NCBI RefSeq assembly: GCF_003837805.1
Contig: NZ_RQIT01000008.1
Span: forward strand, 1-64,000
From: Bradyrhizobium sp. RP6
Lineage (GTDB): Bacteria; Pseudomonadota; Alphaproteobacteria; Rhizobiales; Xanthobacteraceae
Direction of reading: 5' to 3'
DNA length: 64,000 nt
Shown: piece by piece, positions 51,607-60,927 of the stretch
How the letters are laid out: each line of letters starts with the position of its first letter
Position numbering within the stretch: the first letter of the stretch is position 1
The notes under the pieces: model-generated
What the model saw: the letters and a program-made list of their open reading frames with translations, nothing else
The model's database searches: none
What the model was told of the DNA's origin: nothing
Made by a program: the position numbers and the translations under genes

Positions 51607-52548
51607 TCAGCCTCGCAGCCGCGGATTGACGAGGATATAGGCAACGTCAGCGACAAGGTTCAGCGTGATGTAGACAGTGGCGGTCACCAGCACCACACCC
51701 TGCACCACCGCATAGTCGCGGTTGAAGACGGCATCGACGATCAGCTTGCCGAAGCCGGGAATGGAGAAGATCTGCTCGGTCAGCACCGCGCCCGACAGCA
51801 GCGTGCCGAGCTCGAGCGCGCCGAGCGTGATGATCGGCGTCAGCGCATTGCGCATGGCGTGCTTGAGGATGACCGAGCGCTCGGAAAGGCCCTTTGCCCG
51901 CGCGGTGCGGACATAGTCGCTTTCCAGCACCTGGAGCATGGCGCTGCGGGTATGCCGCATCAGGATCGCGGAAATCGCGTTGCCGAGCACGAAGGCCGGC
52001 ATGATAGTGGCGGCCAGGCTCGCGCGCCAGTCCTCGGTCAGCGGCACGTAGCCGGAGGCGGGCAGCCAGCCAAGCTTGATCGAGAACAGGAAGATCAGGA
52101 GGATTCCGAGCCAGAAATTCGGCGTCGAGATGCCCCACAGCGCGAACAGATTGGCGCCATAGTCCCAGGCCGTGCCTTTCTTCACCGCGGAGATGATGCC
52201 TGCGGGAATGCCGATGCAGAACGCGATCAGGATCGCCATCGAGCCGAGCTGCAGCGTCACCGGCAGCTTCTGCGCGATCAGCTCGCGCACCGGCATCTTG
52301 TTGCGCAGCGACTCGCCGAAATTACCCGTCAGCACGCCCCTGAGCCAGTAGACGTACTGCACCGGGACCGGCTGGTCGAGCTTGTATTGCTGGCGGATCT
52401 GCTCGATCACGGCGGGATCGCGCTCCTCGCCGGCCATCACCAGCGCGGGATCGCCCGGCAGCAATTGCTGCAACGAGAAGATCAGCACCGACACGAAGAA
52501 CAGTGTCGGCACGATCTGCGCGATCCGGCGGGCGAGGAAGTTCAGCAT
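51607..52548 (-). CDS. Peptide ABC transporter permease (DppB/OppB type), system 1
   Basis: A 313-residue permease starting FLARRIAQIVPTLFFVSVLIF, with the DppB-type periplasmic segment (PGDPALVMAGEERD, then YWLRGVLTGNFGESL) and the EAA loop YVRTARAKGLSERSVILKHAMRNALTP. It forms the channel with the DppC-type subunit. The ATG at 52548 is the natural start; upstream sequence is the palindromic repeat in the gap after the binding-protein gene. Confidence 0.92.
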   Translation of the reverse strand: MLNFLARRIAQIVPTLFFVSVLIFSLQQLLPGDPALVMAGEERDPAVIEQIRQQYKLDQPVPVQYVYWLRGVLTGNFGESLRNKMPVRELIAQKLPVTLQLGSMAILIAFCIGIPAGIISAVKKGTAWDYGANLFALWGISTPNFWLGILLIFLFSIKLGWLPASGYVPLTEDWRASLAATIMPAFVLGNAISAILMRHTRSAMLQVLESDYVRTARAKGLSERSVILKHAMRNALTPIITLGALELGTLLSGAVLTEQIFSIPGFGKLIVDAVFNRDYAVVQGVVLVTATVYITLNLVADVAYILVNPRLRG

Positions 52549-52560
52549 GGTGCGGCTTGT

Positions 52561-52682
52561 GTCCCGGGCGCTGCGCAACATGCAATGTTGCGCCGCTGAA
52601 CCGGGACCCAACGGCCGCGGTTCGCTGCTGCTGTGGGTCCAGGCTCTGCGGAGCAGCGCTTATGCGCTGCGCCGCGTCCGGG
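52561..52682. repeat. Intergenic palindromic repeat, family E (copy 3)
   Basis: Two hairpins: gtcccgg (52561-52567) with ccgggac (52601-52607) enclosing gcgcaacat/atgttgcgc, and a second, gggtccaggctctgcggagc to gcgctgcgccgcgtccggga. The second part matches family E at 4261-4336 and 21495-21544. It lies between the binding-protein and permease genes of peptide system 1, where a hairpin can lower downstream expression. Confidence 0.65.
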
Positions 52683-52708
52683 ACACGCCACCGTCGTCAT
52701 CAGATCTA

Positions 52709-54220
52709 TCACTTGAACTTCAGCCCGACCACGCGCACGAGGCCATCGGGCATCTGCCGGTAACCCTCGAGCTTCTTGGTGTGCGCGATCAGGAGCGTGC
52801 GGTGATAGATGTAGATGATCGGCAGGTCGTCGAGCAGGACCTTGGTCAGCTTCGCGTAGATCGCCTTGCGTTCGTCGACGTTCGCTGTCGCTCGCCCCTC
52901 TTCCAAGAGCTTGTCGGCCTCAGGGTTGGAATAACCTCCGTCATTCTGAGGCGCCTTGCTGCGCATGAAGATGTAGGAATTGCCGTCGGGATCGATCCGG
53001 CCGCTCCAGTTGATCTGGAAGACCTGGAACTCGCCGGCCTGGGCCTGCTTGAAGGTGGTCGCAAATTCGACCGCGCGGATCTTGATGTCGAAGCCAGCTT
53101 CCGCCGCCATCGACTGGACAACCTGGGCGACCGCCTCGTTTTCCGCGCCCTTCGGAATCATGTAATCCACCGTCACCGGCAAAGTGACGCCCGCTTCCTT
53201 CAGGAGCGCCTTGGCCTTGGCAACGTCGCGGCCGCGAACCGGGAATGCCTTCTGGTAATAGGGATGCGTCGGGCTGACCCATTGGTTACCCGGAGTGAAC
53301 TCGCCGTTGAACACGACCTGGTTGAGAGCCTCGCGATCGATGGACAGATCCAGCGCTTGCCGGACTTTTGCCGACTGGCTCAGCGGGCCCTTGTTCTTGT
53401 CGTTGCCGATGTTGATGGTCAGCCCGAGATAGCCAAGCTCCGGCGCGGTCGACAATACGAGGCGGGAATCGGCGCGGACGTCCTTGATGTCGGTGGCGAG
53501 CACGCGTTCGATCAGGTCGAGCGCGCCGGACTTCAGATTGGCGAGGCGCACGGTGGCGTCGACGATCGGCTGGAACACGACGCGGTCGATGTGGATGTTG
53601 TTCTTGTTCCAGTAATCGGCGAATTTCTCGAACACCATGCGGTCCTGCTGGACGCGCTCGACGAATTTGTAGGGACCGGCGCAGACCGGATGCAGGCCGA
53701 ACTTGTCACCGGCCTCCTTCGCAGCCTTGGGCGAGACCATCATGCCGGAGCGGTCGGTGAGCTGGGCGATCAGCGGCGAGTAGGGCGTCTTCAGCACCAG
53801 CTTGATGGTGAGAGGATCGACCACCTCGACGTGGTCGACGCTGGCGAGCTCCGACTTGCGGAACGAGGTCGGCAGCGTCATGTGACGCTCGATCGAGAAT
53901 TTTGCGGCTTCCGCATCCAGCGGTTCGCCGTCGTGGAATTTGACGCCAGGCCGAAGCTTGATCGTCATGGCCTTGCCGTCGGCCGATGTCTCGTAGGACA
54001 ACGCCAGCTGCGGCACGATGTTGAGCTTCTCGTCGATGTCGAACAGCTTGTCACAGAACGCGGAGAAGACGATGCGGCCGACATAAGTGCGGCCGATGCT
54101 AGGATCGAGGATGTCGGGGTCTTCGGCGATGCCGATGCGAAGCGTGGTCTGCGCCTGGGCGGTGCCCGCGAGCGACGTCAGCAAAGCCGACGCCAGGATT
54201 GTCAAACGCATAAAGCTCAT
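52709..54220 (-). CDS. Peptide ABC transporter substrate-binding protein (SBP_bac_5), system 1
   Basis: Periplasmic binding protein of 503 residues with a Sec signal peptide (MRLTILASALLTSLAGTAQA, cleavage before QTTLRIG) and family 5 features: DPDILDPSIGRTYVGR, LRPGVKFHDGEPLDAEAAKFS and VRQALDLSIDREALNQVVF. Such proteins bind di- or oligopeptides or related compounds. The ATG at 54220 is used; an ATG at 54211 is an alternative. The ATPase gene upstream ends 17 bp before it. Confidence 0.92.
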   Translation of the reverse strand: MSFMRLTILASALLTSLAGTAQAQTTLRIGIAEDPDILDPSIGRTYVGRIVFSAFCDKLFDIDEKLNIVPQLALSYETSADGKAMTIKLRPGVKFHDGEPLDAEAAKFSIERHMTLPTSFRKSELASVDHVEVVDPLTIKLVLKTPYSPLIAQLTDRSGMMVSPKAAKEAGDKFGLHPVCAGPYKFVERVQQDRMVFEKFADYWNKNNIHIDRVVFQPIVDATVRLANLKSGALDLIERVLATDIKDVRADSRLVLSTAPELGYLGLTINIGNDKNKGPLSQSAKVRQALDLSIDREALNQVVFNGEFTPGNQWVSPTHPYYQKAFPVRGRDVAKAKALLKEAGVTLPVTVDYMIPKGAENEAVAQVVQSMAAEAGFDIKIRAVEFATTFKQAQAGEFQVFQINWSGRIDPDGNSYIFMRSKAPQNDGGYSNPEADKLLEEGRATANVDERKAIYAKLTKVLLDDLPIIYIYHRTLLIAHTKKLEGYRQMPDGLVRVVGLKFK

Positions 54221-54237
54221 CGTTCTCAACCTCTGTT

Positions 54238-55344
54238 TCACGGCGTTGTGGGGGCCGCCCCCAATGAACGAACCCCGCCGCCGCGTGCTGCTTCCGGCCC
54301 GCCGCTGAAGGCTGCGACCAGTTTTTCCAGGACCGGCGAGAAGCCGCCGTCCATGGGGACGATCGCCTCCGAGGAGGGCAGTTCCGGTGTTCGGTGGCAG
54401 GCCGTTGCATGTCCGATGCCATCCGCGACGAGCCAAGGCATTTCGCTGCGGCAGCGATCGACGACATAAGGGCAGCGGGTGTGGAAGCGGCATCCCGGCG
54501 GCGGATTGATCGCGCTGGGGATCTCTCCCTGCAGCACAATCCGGCTGCTCTTTGCCCGCGGTTTAGGCACAGGGATCGCGGACAGCAGCGCCCGGCTGTA
54601 GGGATGGCGCGGCGCGGCGAACAGCGTGTCCGCCTCCGCGGTCTCGACGATCTGGCCGAGATTCATCACCGCCACGTAGTCGGCGATGTGCTTGACCACG
54701 GCGAGGTCATGCGAAACGAAAATGTAGGCGAGGCCGAGCCGGTCCTGCAGCTCGCTCAGCAAATTCAGGATCTGCGAGCGGATCGAGACGTCGAGCGCCG
54801 AGACCGGCTCGTCGCAGATGATCAGCTTCGGCTCGACCGCGAGTGCGCGCGCGATGGCGATGCGCTGGCGCTGACCGCCGGAGAATTCATGCGGATAGCG
54901 CCGCGCCAGCCGCGGCTCGAGCCCGACCAGCCGCAGCAGCTCGGAAACGCGCTCAGATCGGCGCGGCGCCGGAACGAGATCGTGCAGCGCCAGCGGCTCG
55001 GTCAGGATCTGCCCGACCGTCATGCGCGGATTGAGCGAGGCGTAGGGATCCTGGAAGATGATCTGGGCTTCACGCCGGAAGGAGCGCAAGCCGTTGGCGT
55101 CGAGCGAGAGCAGGTCCCGGCCGTCGAAGCGGACCGCGCCCGCATCCGGCTCGATCAGCCGCAGCACCAGACGGCTGACGGTGGACTTGCCGCATCCGGA
55201 TTCGCCGACGAGGGCCAGCGTCTTGCCGGTGTCGAGCGAGAACGAAACGCCATCGACGGCCTTGACGTGCGCCAATGCGCGGCCGAACAGCGAGCGCTCG
55301 GCGACGAAATGCTTGACCAGCCCTTCGACCTCGAGCAGGGCCAT
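54238..55344 (-). CDS. Peptide ABC transporter ATPase (DppF/OppF type), system 1
   Basis: A 368-residue ATPase: Walker A GESGCGKSTVSR, Q-loop IIFQDPYASLNPRMTV, signature FSGGQRQRIAIARAL, Walker B LIICDEPVSALDV and switch His FVSHDLAVVKH. The C-terminal oligopeptide-transporter extension has the Cys-containing motif PPPGCRFHTRCPYVVDRC. The final ~40 residues are a poorly conserved tail. Start ATG at 55344 shares one base with the stop of the preceding ATPase gene. Confidence 0.92.
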   Translation of the reverse strand: MALLEVEGLVKHFVAERSLFGRALAHVKAVDGVSFSLDTGKTLALVGESGCGKSTVSRLVLRLIEPDAGAVRFDGRDLLSLDANGLRSFRREAQIIFQDPYASLNPRMTVGQILTEPLALHDLVPAPRRSERVSELLRLVGLEPRLARRYPHEFSGGQRQRIAIARALAVEPKLIICDEPVSALDVSIRSQILNLLSELQDRLGLAYIFVSHDLAVVKHIADYVAVMNLGQIVETAEADTLFAAPRHPYSRALLSAIPVPKPRAKSSRIVLQGEIPSAINPPPGCRFHTRCPYVVDRCRSEMPWLVADGIGHATACHRTPELPSSEAIVPMDGGFSPVLEKLVAAFSGGPEAARGGGVRSLGAAPTTP

Positions 55345-56333
55345 CACGACACCAGGAGTTCGAGCGGCGCGCGGATGCAGCGCGAGAGGTGACCGGGGCC
55401 GACTTCCAGCAGCGGCGGCGACGTCTTCGTGCAGGCGTCCAGCACGAAGGGACAGCGCGCGGCGAACCGGCAACCGGCGGGTGGCTGCGCCATGTTCGGG
55501 ACCATGCCTTCGATCGTCGCAAGCTGTTCGGCCCGATGGTCGAGCCGGGGGATCGAGCCGAGCAGACCGACGGTGTAGGGATGCTGGGGCGCCGAGAACA
55601 GCTCGTCCACCGGCGCGCGCTCGACGATCTCGCCGGCATACATCACCGCGACCTCGTCGCAGACCTCGGCGACGACCCCGAGATCGTGGGTGATCAGGAT
55701 GATCGCGGCGCCGCTCGCGGCTTTCAGCTCGCGCATCAGCTCCAGGATCTGGGCCTGCAGGGTGACGTCGAGCGCGGTCGTCGGCTCGTCGGCGATGAGC
55801 AGGCGCGGATCGCAGGCCAGCGCCATCGCGATCATCACGCGTTGGCGCATGCCGCCGGAGAGCTTGTGCGGATACTCGTCGATGCGCCGCTCGGGCGACG
55901 GGATGTGGACGCGGCGCAGCAGCTCGATCGCGCGCTCGCGCGCGCTTCTTTGCGAGCCGCCACGATGGCGCAGGATCGCCTCGATGATCTGGTCGCCAAT
56001 GGTGAAGCTCGGGTTGAGCGAGGTCATCGGCTCCTGGAAGATCATCGCCAGCCGAATGCCGCGCAGATCGCGCAGCGTCTGGTCCGGGGTCTTCAGCAGG
56101 TCGAAACCGTCGAAGCGGATCGCGCCCGATATTTCCGCGCTCTGCTTCGGCAAGAGGCCCATGATGGCCAGCGACGTCACGCTCTTGCCGCAACCGGATT
56201 CGCCGACGAGGCCGAGCGTGGCGCCATTGGCGACGCTGAGATCGACGCCGTCGACGGCGTGGGTGATACGGCCGTCGTCGCCGTGAAAACGGATGCGCAG
56301 ATCCCGGATCTCGATGAGCGGGCTCGTGCTCAT
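55344..56333 (-). CDS. Peptide ABC transporter ATPase (DppD/OppD type), system 1
   Basis: A 329-residue ATPase: Walker A GESGCGKSVTSLAI, Q-loop MIFQEPMTSLNPSF, signature LSGGMRQRVMIAMAL, Walker B LLIADEPTTALDV, switch His LITHDLGVVAE and the C-terminal motif PPAGCRFAARCPFVLDAC. It forms a heterodimer with the DppF-type protein to drive uptake. The start at 56333 overlaps the stop of the DUF1028 gene by 4 bp, tying the transporter to that gene. Confidence 0.92.
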   Translation of the reverse strand: MSTSPLIEIRDLRIRFHGDDGRITHAVDGVDLSVANGATLGLVGESGCGKSVTSLAIMGLLPKQSAEISGAIRFDGFDLLKTPDQTLRDLRGIRLAMIFQEPMTSLNPSFTIGDQIIEAILRHRGGSQRSARERAIELLRRVHIPSPERRIDEYPHKLSGGMRQRVMIAMALACDPRLLIADEPTTALDVTLQAQILELMRELKAASGAAIILITHDLGVVAEVCDEVAVMYAGEIVERAPVDELFSAPQHPYTVGLLGSIPRLDHRAEQLATIEGMVPNMAQPPAGCRFAARCPFVLDACTKTSPPLLEVGPGHLSRCIRAPLELLVS

Positions 56334-57040
56334 GACTGCCTTGCCCGGGCGGCGGCGATGCTGGCCTCGATGACGCTGCGATCGGTGCTGCCGGCCGGGT
56401 TCTGCCGAGTCGGCATGGAGGCGCGGAAGTGCACCCAGAGCTCGTGGCTGACACGCTCGAGCCGCTCGAGCTCGCCCAGCGGGTCGGGATGATCGTCGGC
56501 GCGAATGTCGAGCGCCGGCCATTCCTCTTCGCCGTGGATCAGCAGCGCGGCGGACTGCTTGCCGCGCTTGTCCCCGCCCGCGGCTTCACCTGCGCGCATC
56601 GCCGCGAGCAGGCGGCGCGGGAAGGGCAGGCTGTCATTGGCGATGTAGGTCTTTGCCGTCTCGTCGAGCACGTCGGCGCAGGCGAGCATGTTGCCGGCGA
56701 TCGAGAAGCCGCTGCCCGCGATGTGGCCGCACCAGTCGATGCAATCACGCCCGGTATGCGCGGCGATCTCGCCGCTGGCATCCATGATGTGGATCTGGCG
56801 GCTTTCGCGGCCCTCGTCGCTCGCGAGCAGAGTGGCGAGCACGTCATGCGCGTTCAAACCTTCGCGCAGCAGCTTGACGCCGTCGATGCCGTAATAGGGG
56901 TTGACGAAGGCCTGCGTTGCGATGGCGCCGAGCCCTGCGGGAATGTACGGAACCCGCGCGCCGACGGCGAAGAAGCGGGTCGCGACCGCAATGCCAAACT
57001 GGCCGGTGGCAGGGTCTCGCGCGATGATCGACCAGGTCAT
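56330..57040 (-). CDS. DUF1028 family protein
   Basis: A 236-residue protein that begins MTWSIIARDPATGQFGIAVA, the standard opening of DUF1028, and has the family blocks PAGLGAIATQAFVNPYYG and GSGFSIAGNMLA. DUF1028 has an Ntn-hydrolase-like fold and often lies next to peptide transporters and gamma-glutamyltransferases, as here, which suggests amide or peptide cleavage. No biochemical activity is known to me. It follows the GGT-like gene by 9 bp and overlaps the ATPase gene by 4 bp. Confidence 0.88.
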   Translation of the reverse strand: MTWSIIARDPATGQFGIAVATRFFAVGARVPYIPAGLGAIATQAFVNPYYGIDGVKLLREGLNAHDVLATLLASDEGRESRQIHIMDASGEIAAHTGRDCIDWCGHIAGSGFSIAGNMLACADVLDETAKTYIANDSLPFPRRLLAAMRAGEAAGGDKRGKQSAALLIHGEEEWPALDIRADDHPDPLGELERLERVSHELWVHFRASMPTRQNPAGSTDRSVIEASIAAARARQS

Positions 57041-57049
57041 GGGCTGCCT

Positions 57050-58855
57050 TCAACGTCCTGCGGCGTAGCCTTGCATGCCGCGCGGATTGGCGGCGGCACG
57101 GCGACGCACGCCGACGCGCGAGGCCGCGGTGAGGCGGCCTTCCGACCAGTCGGGACCGACCTCGACGATATGACCGCGCTCGCGCAAATTCTCGATCGTC
57201 GCCTTCGGCACGCGGTTCTCGACCACGAGCACGCCGGGGCGCGCGGTGCGCGGCCAGAACGAGATCGGGAAGTGCTCGGAGTGCCAGGCCGGCGCGTCGA
57301 TTGCCTCCTGGAGGTTCAGATTGCAATGAACGTGGCGCAGGAAGAATTGCGTGATCCACTGATCCTGCTGGTCGCCGCCGGGCGAGCCCCAGGCGAGATA
57401 CGGCTCGCCGTCGCGCAATGCCATGGTCGGCGACAGCGTGGTGCGCGGCCGCTTGCCCGGAGCGAGCGCGGCGGGATGACCTTCCTCCAGCCAGAACATC
57501 TGGGCGCGGCTGCCGAGGCAAAAGCCGAGCTCGGGAATGATCGGCGAGGATTGCAGCCATCCGCCCGACGGCGTCGAGGACACCATGTTGCCGGCCTTGT
57601 CGATGATGTCGAAATGCACGGTGTCGCCGCGCACCTCGCCGAAGCGGCCCACCGTCGGTTCGCCGGCACCGAGCGCGCCGACGGCCTCGCGCTGGCCCTC
57701 GGCGCGACGCAGCTTCACCTCGCCGCCAAAGCCTTCGACCGAGCCGGGGAGAAGATCGAGCGAAGCCTTGTCGGTGATGAGCTTGCGCCGCTCGTCATTG
57801 TAGGCATCCGACAACAGCGTTTCGATCGGAATCTCGTTGAACTTGGGATCGCCGTAGAATTTTTCGCGGTCAGCGAAGGCGAGCTTGGCGCATTCGATCT
57901 GGAGATGGATGAACTCCGGTCCGGTCGGATCGAGCCCGTCGAGCGCAAAGCCCTTGAGTAGCGCAAGTTGCTGGAGCGTGACGGGGCCCTGGCTCCAGAC
58001 GCCGGCCTTGCAGACGGTGTACCGGCCATAGTCGTAGGTGAGCGGTGCCTCGACCGTCGGCTGCCAGCGCGCCATGTCGTCGGCGGAAAGGACGCCGCGG
58101 TGCGGGGAGCCGCTGACGTCCATCACCTCCTGCGTCCGGCAGAACTTGTCGATGGCCTCAGCGACGAAGCCTTGCGACCAGGCTTTGCGCGCGCGCTCGA
58201 TTTCGGCGTCGCGGCCACCCCCGCCGCTCTCGGCTTCGCTGAGGATGCGGGCGTAGGTTGCGGCCAGCGTCTTGTTGGTGAAGAGCGTGCCGGGCTTCGG
58301 CACTTCGCCCTTTGGAAGATACACCGCAGCCGAGGTCGGCCAATGCTTGCGGAACAGCTGCTCGACGGTCTGGATCGTGGCGCAGGCGCGTTCGACCAGC
58401 GGATAGCCGTCGCGGGCGTAGGAGATCGCGGGCTCCAGCACGTCGCGCACGCGCATCGTGCCGTAGTCGCGCAGCAGCATCATCCAGGATTCGAAAGTGC
58501 CGGGAACGCAGGCCGCCAGCAGGCCGGTGCCGGGCACCATGTCGAGACCTTCGCTTCTATAGTGCGCGATGGTCGCGTGTGCGGGTGCCGGGCCCTGACC
58601 GCAGATCACCTCGGTGCGGCCGCGCTTCACGTCATGCACGATGATGGGGACATCGCCGCCGGGACCGTTCAGATGCGGCTCGACCACCTGGAGCGTGAAA
58701 GCGGTGGCGACGCCGGCATCGAAGGCATTGCCGCCCTTCTCCAGAATGGCCATGCCCACGGCGGTCGCGATCCAGTGCGTGGTGGCAACGACCCCGAACG
58801 TGCCTTCGATTTCGGGCCTCGTCGTGAATGGATCGGGATTGATATTGCTGCCCAT
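57050..58855 (-). CDS. Gamma-glutamyltransferase family protein (Ntn hydrolase)
   Basis: A 601-residue member of the gamma-glutamyltransferase superfamily. Segments FGVVATTHWIATAVGMAILEKGGNAFDAGVA and VVEPHLNGPGGD (each read in part) match the large subunit. The self-cleavage site and new N-terminal Thr are expected at T412 in RGDTVHFDIIDKAGNMVSST, and the small subunit continues with SSPIIPELGF and RTTLSPTMAL. Unlike classical periplasmic GGTs it shows no signal peptide, so it probably acts in the cytoplasm on imported compounds. The ATG at 58855 is chosen; GTG codons at 58867/58864 are alternatives. It sits between two peptide transporters. Confidence 0.9.
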   Translation of the reverse strand: MGSNINPDPFTTRPEIEGTFGVVATTHWIATAVGMAILEKGGNAFDAGVATAFTLQVVEPHLNGPGGDVPIIVHDVKRGRTEVICGQGPAPAHATIAHYRSEGLDMVPGTGLLAACVPGTFESWMMLLRDYGTMRVRDVLEPAISYARDGYPLVERACATIQTVEQLFRKHWPTSAAVYLPKGEVPKPGTLFTNKTLAATYARILSEAESGGGGRDAEIERARKAWSQGFVAEAIDKFCRTQEVMDVSGSPHRGVLSADDMARWQPTVEAPLTYDYGRYTVCKAGVWSQGPVTLQQLALLKGFALDGLDPTGPEFIHLQIECAKLAFADREKFYGDPKFNEIPIETLLSDAYNDERRKLITDKASLDLLPGSVEGFGGEVKLRRAEGQREAVGALGAGEPTVGRFGEVRGDTVHFDIIDKAGNMVSSTPSGGWLQSSPIIPELGFCLGSRAQMFWLEEGHPAALAPGKRPRTTLSPTMALRDGEPYLAWGSPGGDQQDQWITQFFLRHVHCNLNLQEAIDAPAWHSEHFPISFWPRTARPGVLVVENRVPKATIENLRERGHIVEVGPDWSEGRLTAASRVGVRRRAAANPRGMQGYAAGR

Positions 58856-58941
58856 GGACTTCACCACCTTATTTCCGGCGCGCGCAATTGATCACAGGGC
58901 CACGCCGCCGCCAAATGCGCAGGCTGCATGGCACGCGCGCG

Positions 58942-59931
58942 TCACGCCGGGACCGGCGCGGTGTTGACGGCGTGGCAGGCGACCCCGTCGATCAGTTCCG
59001 GAGTCTCCTTGCGGCAGAGATCGAACGCGAGCGGACAGCGTGGATTGAAGGCGCAGCCGGAGGGCGGATTGATCGGGTTCGGGATCTCGCCTTTGACCGG
59101 AATGCGCTGGCGGCCGCTCATGGCAAGATCAGGCACCGCGCCCAGCAGCATTTTGGTGTAGGGCATGCGCGGGCGGGTGAACAACTCGCGTCCTTCCGCG
59201 ATCTCGACGATGCGGCCGAGGTACATCACGCCGACCCGGCTCGCCATGTGGCGGACCACGGCGAGGTTGTGGCTGATGAACATGTAGGTCAAGCCGAACT
59301 TGTCTTGGAGGTCGCGCATCAGGTTCAGGATCTGCGCCTGCACCGAGACGTCGAGCGCGGAGGTCGGCTCGTCGCACACGATGAACTCGGCATCGGAGGC
59401 GAGCGCGCGCGCGATCGCGATACGCTGGCGCTGGCCGCCGGAAAACTCATGCGGAAACTTCAGGCGGTCGTCGGGATGCAGGCCGACAAGGCTGAGCAAC
59501 TCGCCGACGCGGGCCTGGATGTCACGCTCGCCCTGGATCAAGTCGAAGGCACGGATCGGCTCGGAGATGATGGCATCCACGCGGAAGCGCGGGTTCAGGC
59601 TTGCATAGGGATCTTGGAAGATCATCTGAATGCGGCGACGCAGCTTGCGCCGCGCCGGCGCCTGCCGCGGATCGGTCATCGAGACGCCGTCGATCAGGAC
59701 ATCGCCGGAACTCGGCGGCAGGAGGCCGACGACCATCCGAGCCACCGTGGTCTTGCCGGAGCCGGACTCGCCGACCAGAGCAAACGTCTCGCCCTTTTTG
59801 ATGTCGAAGGTGACCCCATCCACCGCCTTGAGGTATTCGAGGTGGCCGCCTTCGAGCAAGCGGTTGAGCCAGGGCTTTGAGACGTCGAAAACGCGGCGCA
59901 GATTTGTGGCCTGGACGAAGGGAACGCTCAT
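58942..59931 (-). CDS. Peptide ABC transporter ATPase (DppF/OppF type), system 2
   Basis: A 329-residue ATPase: Walker A GESGSGKTTVARM, Q-loop MIFQDPYASLNPRFRV, signature FSGGQRQRIAIARAL, Walker B FIVCDEPTSALDV, switch His FISHNLAVVRH and the C-terminal motif PPSGCAFNPRCPLAFDLC. It begins in a 4-bp overlap with the DppD-type gene and ends 86 bp before the GGT-like gene. Confidence 0.92.
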   Translation of the reverse strand: MSVPFVQATNLRRVFDVSKPWLNRLLEGGHLEYLKAVDGVTFDIKKGETFALVGESGSGKTTVARMVVGLLPPSSGDVLIDGVSMTDPRQAPARRKLRRRIQMIFQDPYASLNPRFRVDAIISEPIRAFDLIQGERDIQARVGELLSLVGLHPDDRLKFPHEFSGGQRQRIAIARALASDAEFIVCDEPTSALDVSVQAQILNLMRDLQDKFGLTYMFISHNLAVVRHMASRVGVMYLGRIVEIAEGRELFTRPRMPYTKMLLGAVPDLAMSGRQRIPVKGEIPNPINPPSGCAFNPRCPLAFDLCRKETPELIDGVACHAVNTAPVPA

Positions 59932-60914
59932 GCCGCGCTCTCCGCCGGCACATTGTCGTAGAGATGGCAGGCGACCGATTGCGCGCCGCGTGGCAGCGGC
60001 TCCGGCCGATCGACCCGGCACCGATCGAAGGCGAAGGCGCAACGCGGGTTGAACGAACAGCCTGGCGGGATCGCCGACAGGCGCGGCATCGAGCCCGGGA
60101 TCTGCACCAGGCGCTTGTCCTCGCCGGCCAGCGTTGGGATCGCCCCCATCAGGCCCTTGGCGTAGGGATGCAGCGGGTTTCTCACGACGTCCTGCACCGG
60201 GCCGATCTCGGCGATGCGGCCTGCATACATCACCGCGACGCGGTCGGAGGTTTCCGCGATCACGCCCATGTCGTGGGTCACCAGCATCACTGCGGTGCCG
60301 TGGTCGCGTCCGAGCCGCTTGATCAGCGCGATGATCTGCGCCTGCACGGAAACGTCGAGCGCGGTGGTCGGCTCGTCCGCGATGATCAGCTCGGGCTCGG
60401 CGCAGATTGCCAGCGCAATCACCACACGCTGGCGCATGCCGCCGGAGAATTCGTGGGGATAGCCGTCGATCCGCTTTTCGGGTGCGGGAATGCCGACCTC
60501 GGCGAGCAGGTCGATAGCGCGGCGTCGCGCCGCCCGCTCCGACAGATTGAGGTGGGTCCGGATCGTCTCCACGATCTGGTCGCCGACCTTGTACAGCGGA
60601 TTGAGCGAGGTGAGCGGGTCTTGGAAGATCATGCCGATCCGCTTGCCCCTGATGCGGCGCATCTCCTCCGCTGGCAGATTGTCAATGCGCAGGCCGGCGA
60701 GACGGATCTCGCCGCCGGCAATGCGGCCGGGCGGATCGATCAGGCCGATCACGGAGAGGCCGGTGACGGACTTGCCGGCGCCGGACTCGCCGACGACGCC
60801 GAGCACCTCGCCCTTGGCGATGTCGAAGGAGACATCGTCGATGGCGCGCAGCGTGCCGCGGCGGGAGGCGAACTCCACCTGGAGGTTGCGCACGGAGAGA
60901 ACGGGTTCGATCAT
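59928..60914 (-). CDS. Peptide ABC transporter ATPase (DppD/OppD type), system 2
   Basis: A 328-residue ATPase: Walker A GESGAGKSVTGLSV, Q-loop MIFQDPLTSLNPLY, signature FSGGMRQRVVIALAI, Walker B LIIADEPTTALDV, switch His LVTHDMGVIAE and the C-terminal motif PPGCSFNPRCAFAFDRC. It is the partner of the DppF-type protein and follows the DppC-type permease gene by 13 bp. Confidence 0.92.
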   Translation of the reverse strand: MIEPVLSVRNLQVEFASRRGTLRAIDDVSFDIAKGEVLGVVGESGAGKSVTGLSVIGLIDPPGRIAGGEIRLAGLRIDNLPAEEMRRIRGKRIGMIFQDPLTSLNPLYKVGDQIVETIRTHLNLSERAARRRAIDLLAEVGIPAPEKRIDGYPHEFSGGMRQRVVIALAICAEPELIIADEPTTALDVSVQAQIIALIKRLGRDHGTAVMLVTHDMGVIAETSDRVAVMYAGRIAEIGPVQDVVRNPLHPYAKGLMGAIPTLAGEDKRLVQIPGSMPRLSAIPPGCSFNPRCAFAFDRCRVDRPEPLPRGAQSVACHLYDNVPAESAA

Positions 60915-60927
60915 GGGCGAGGCGTAC

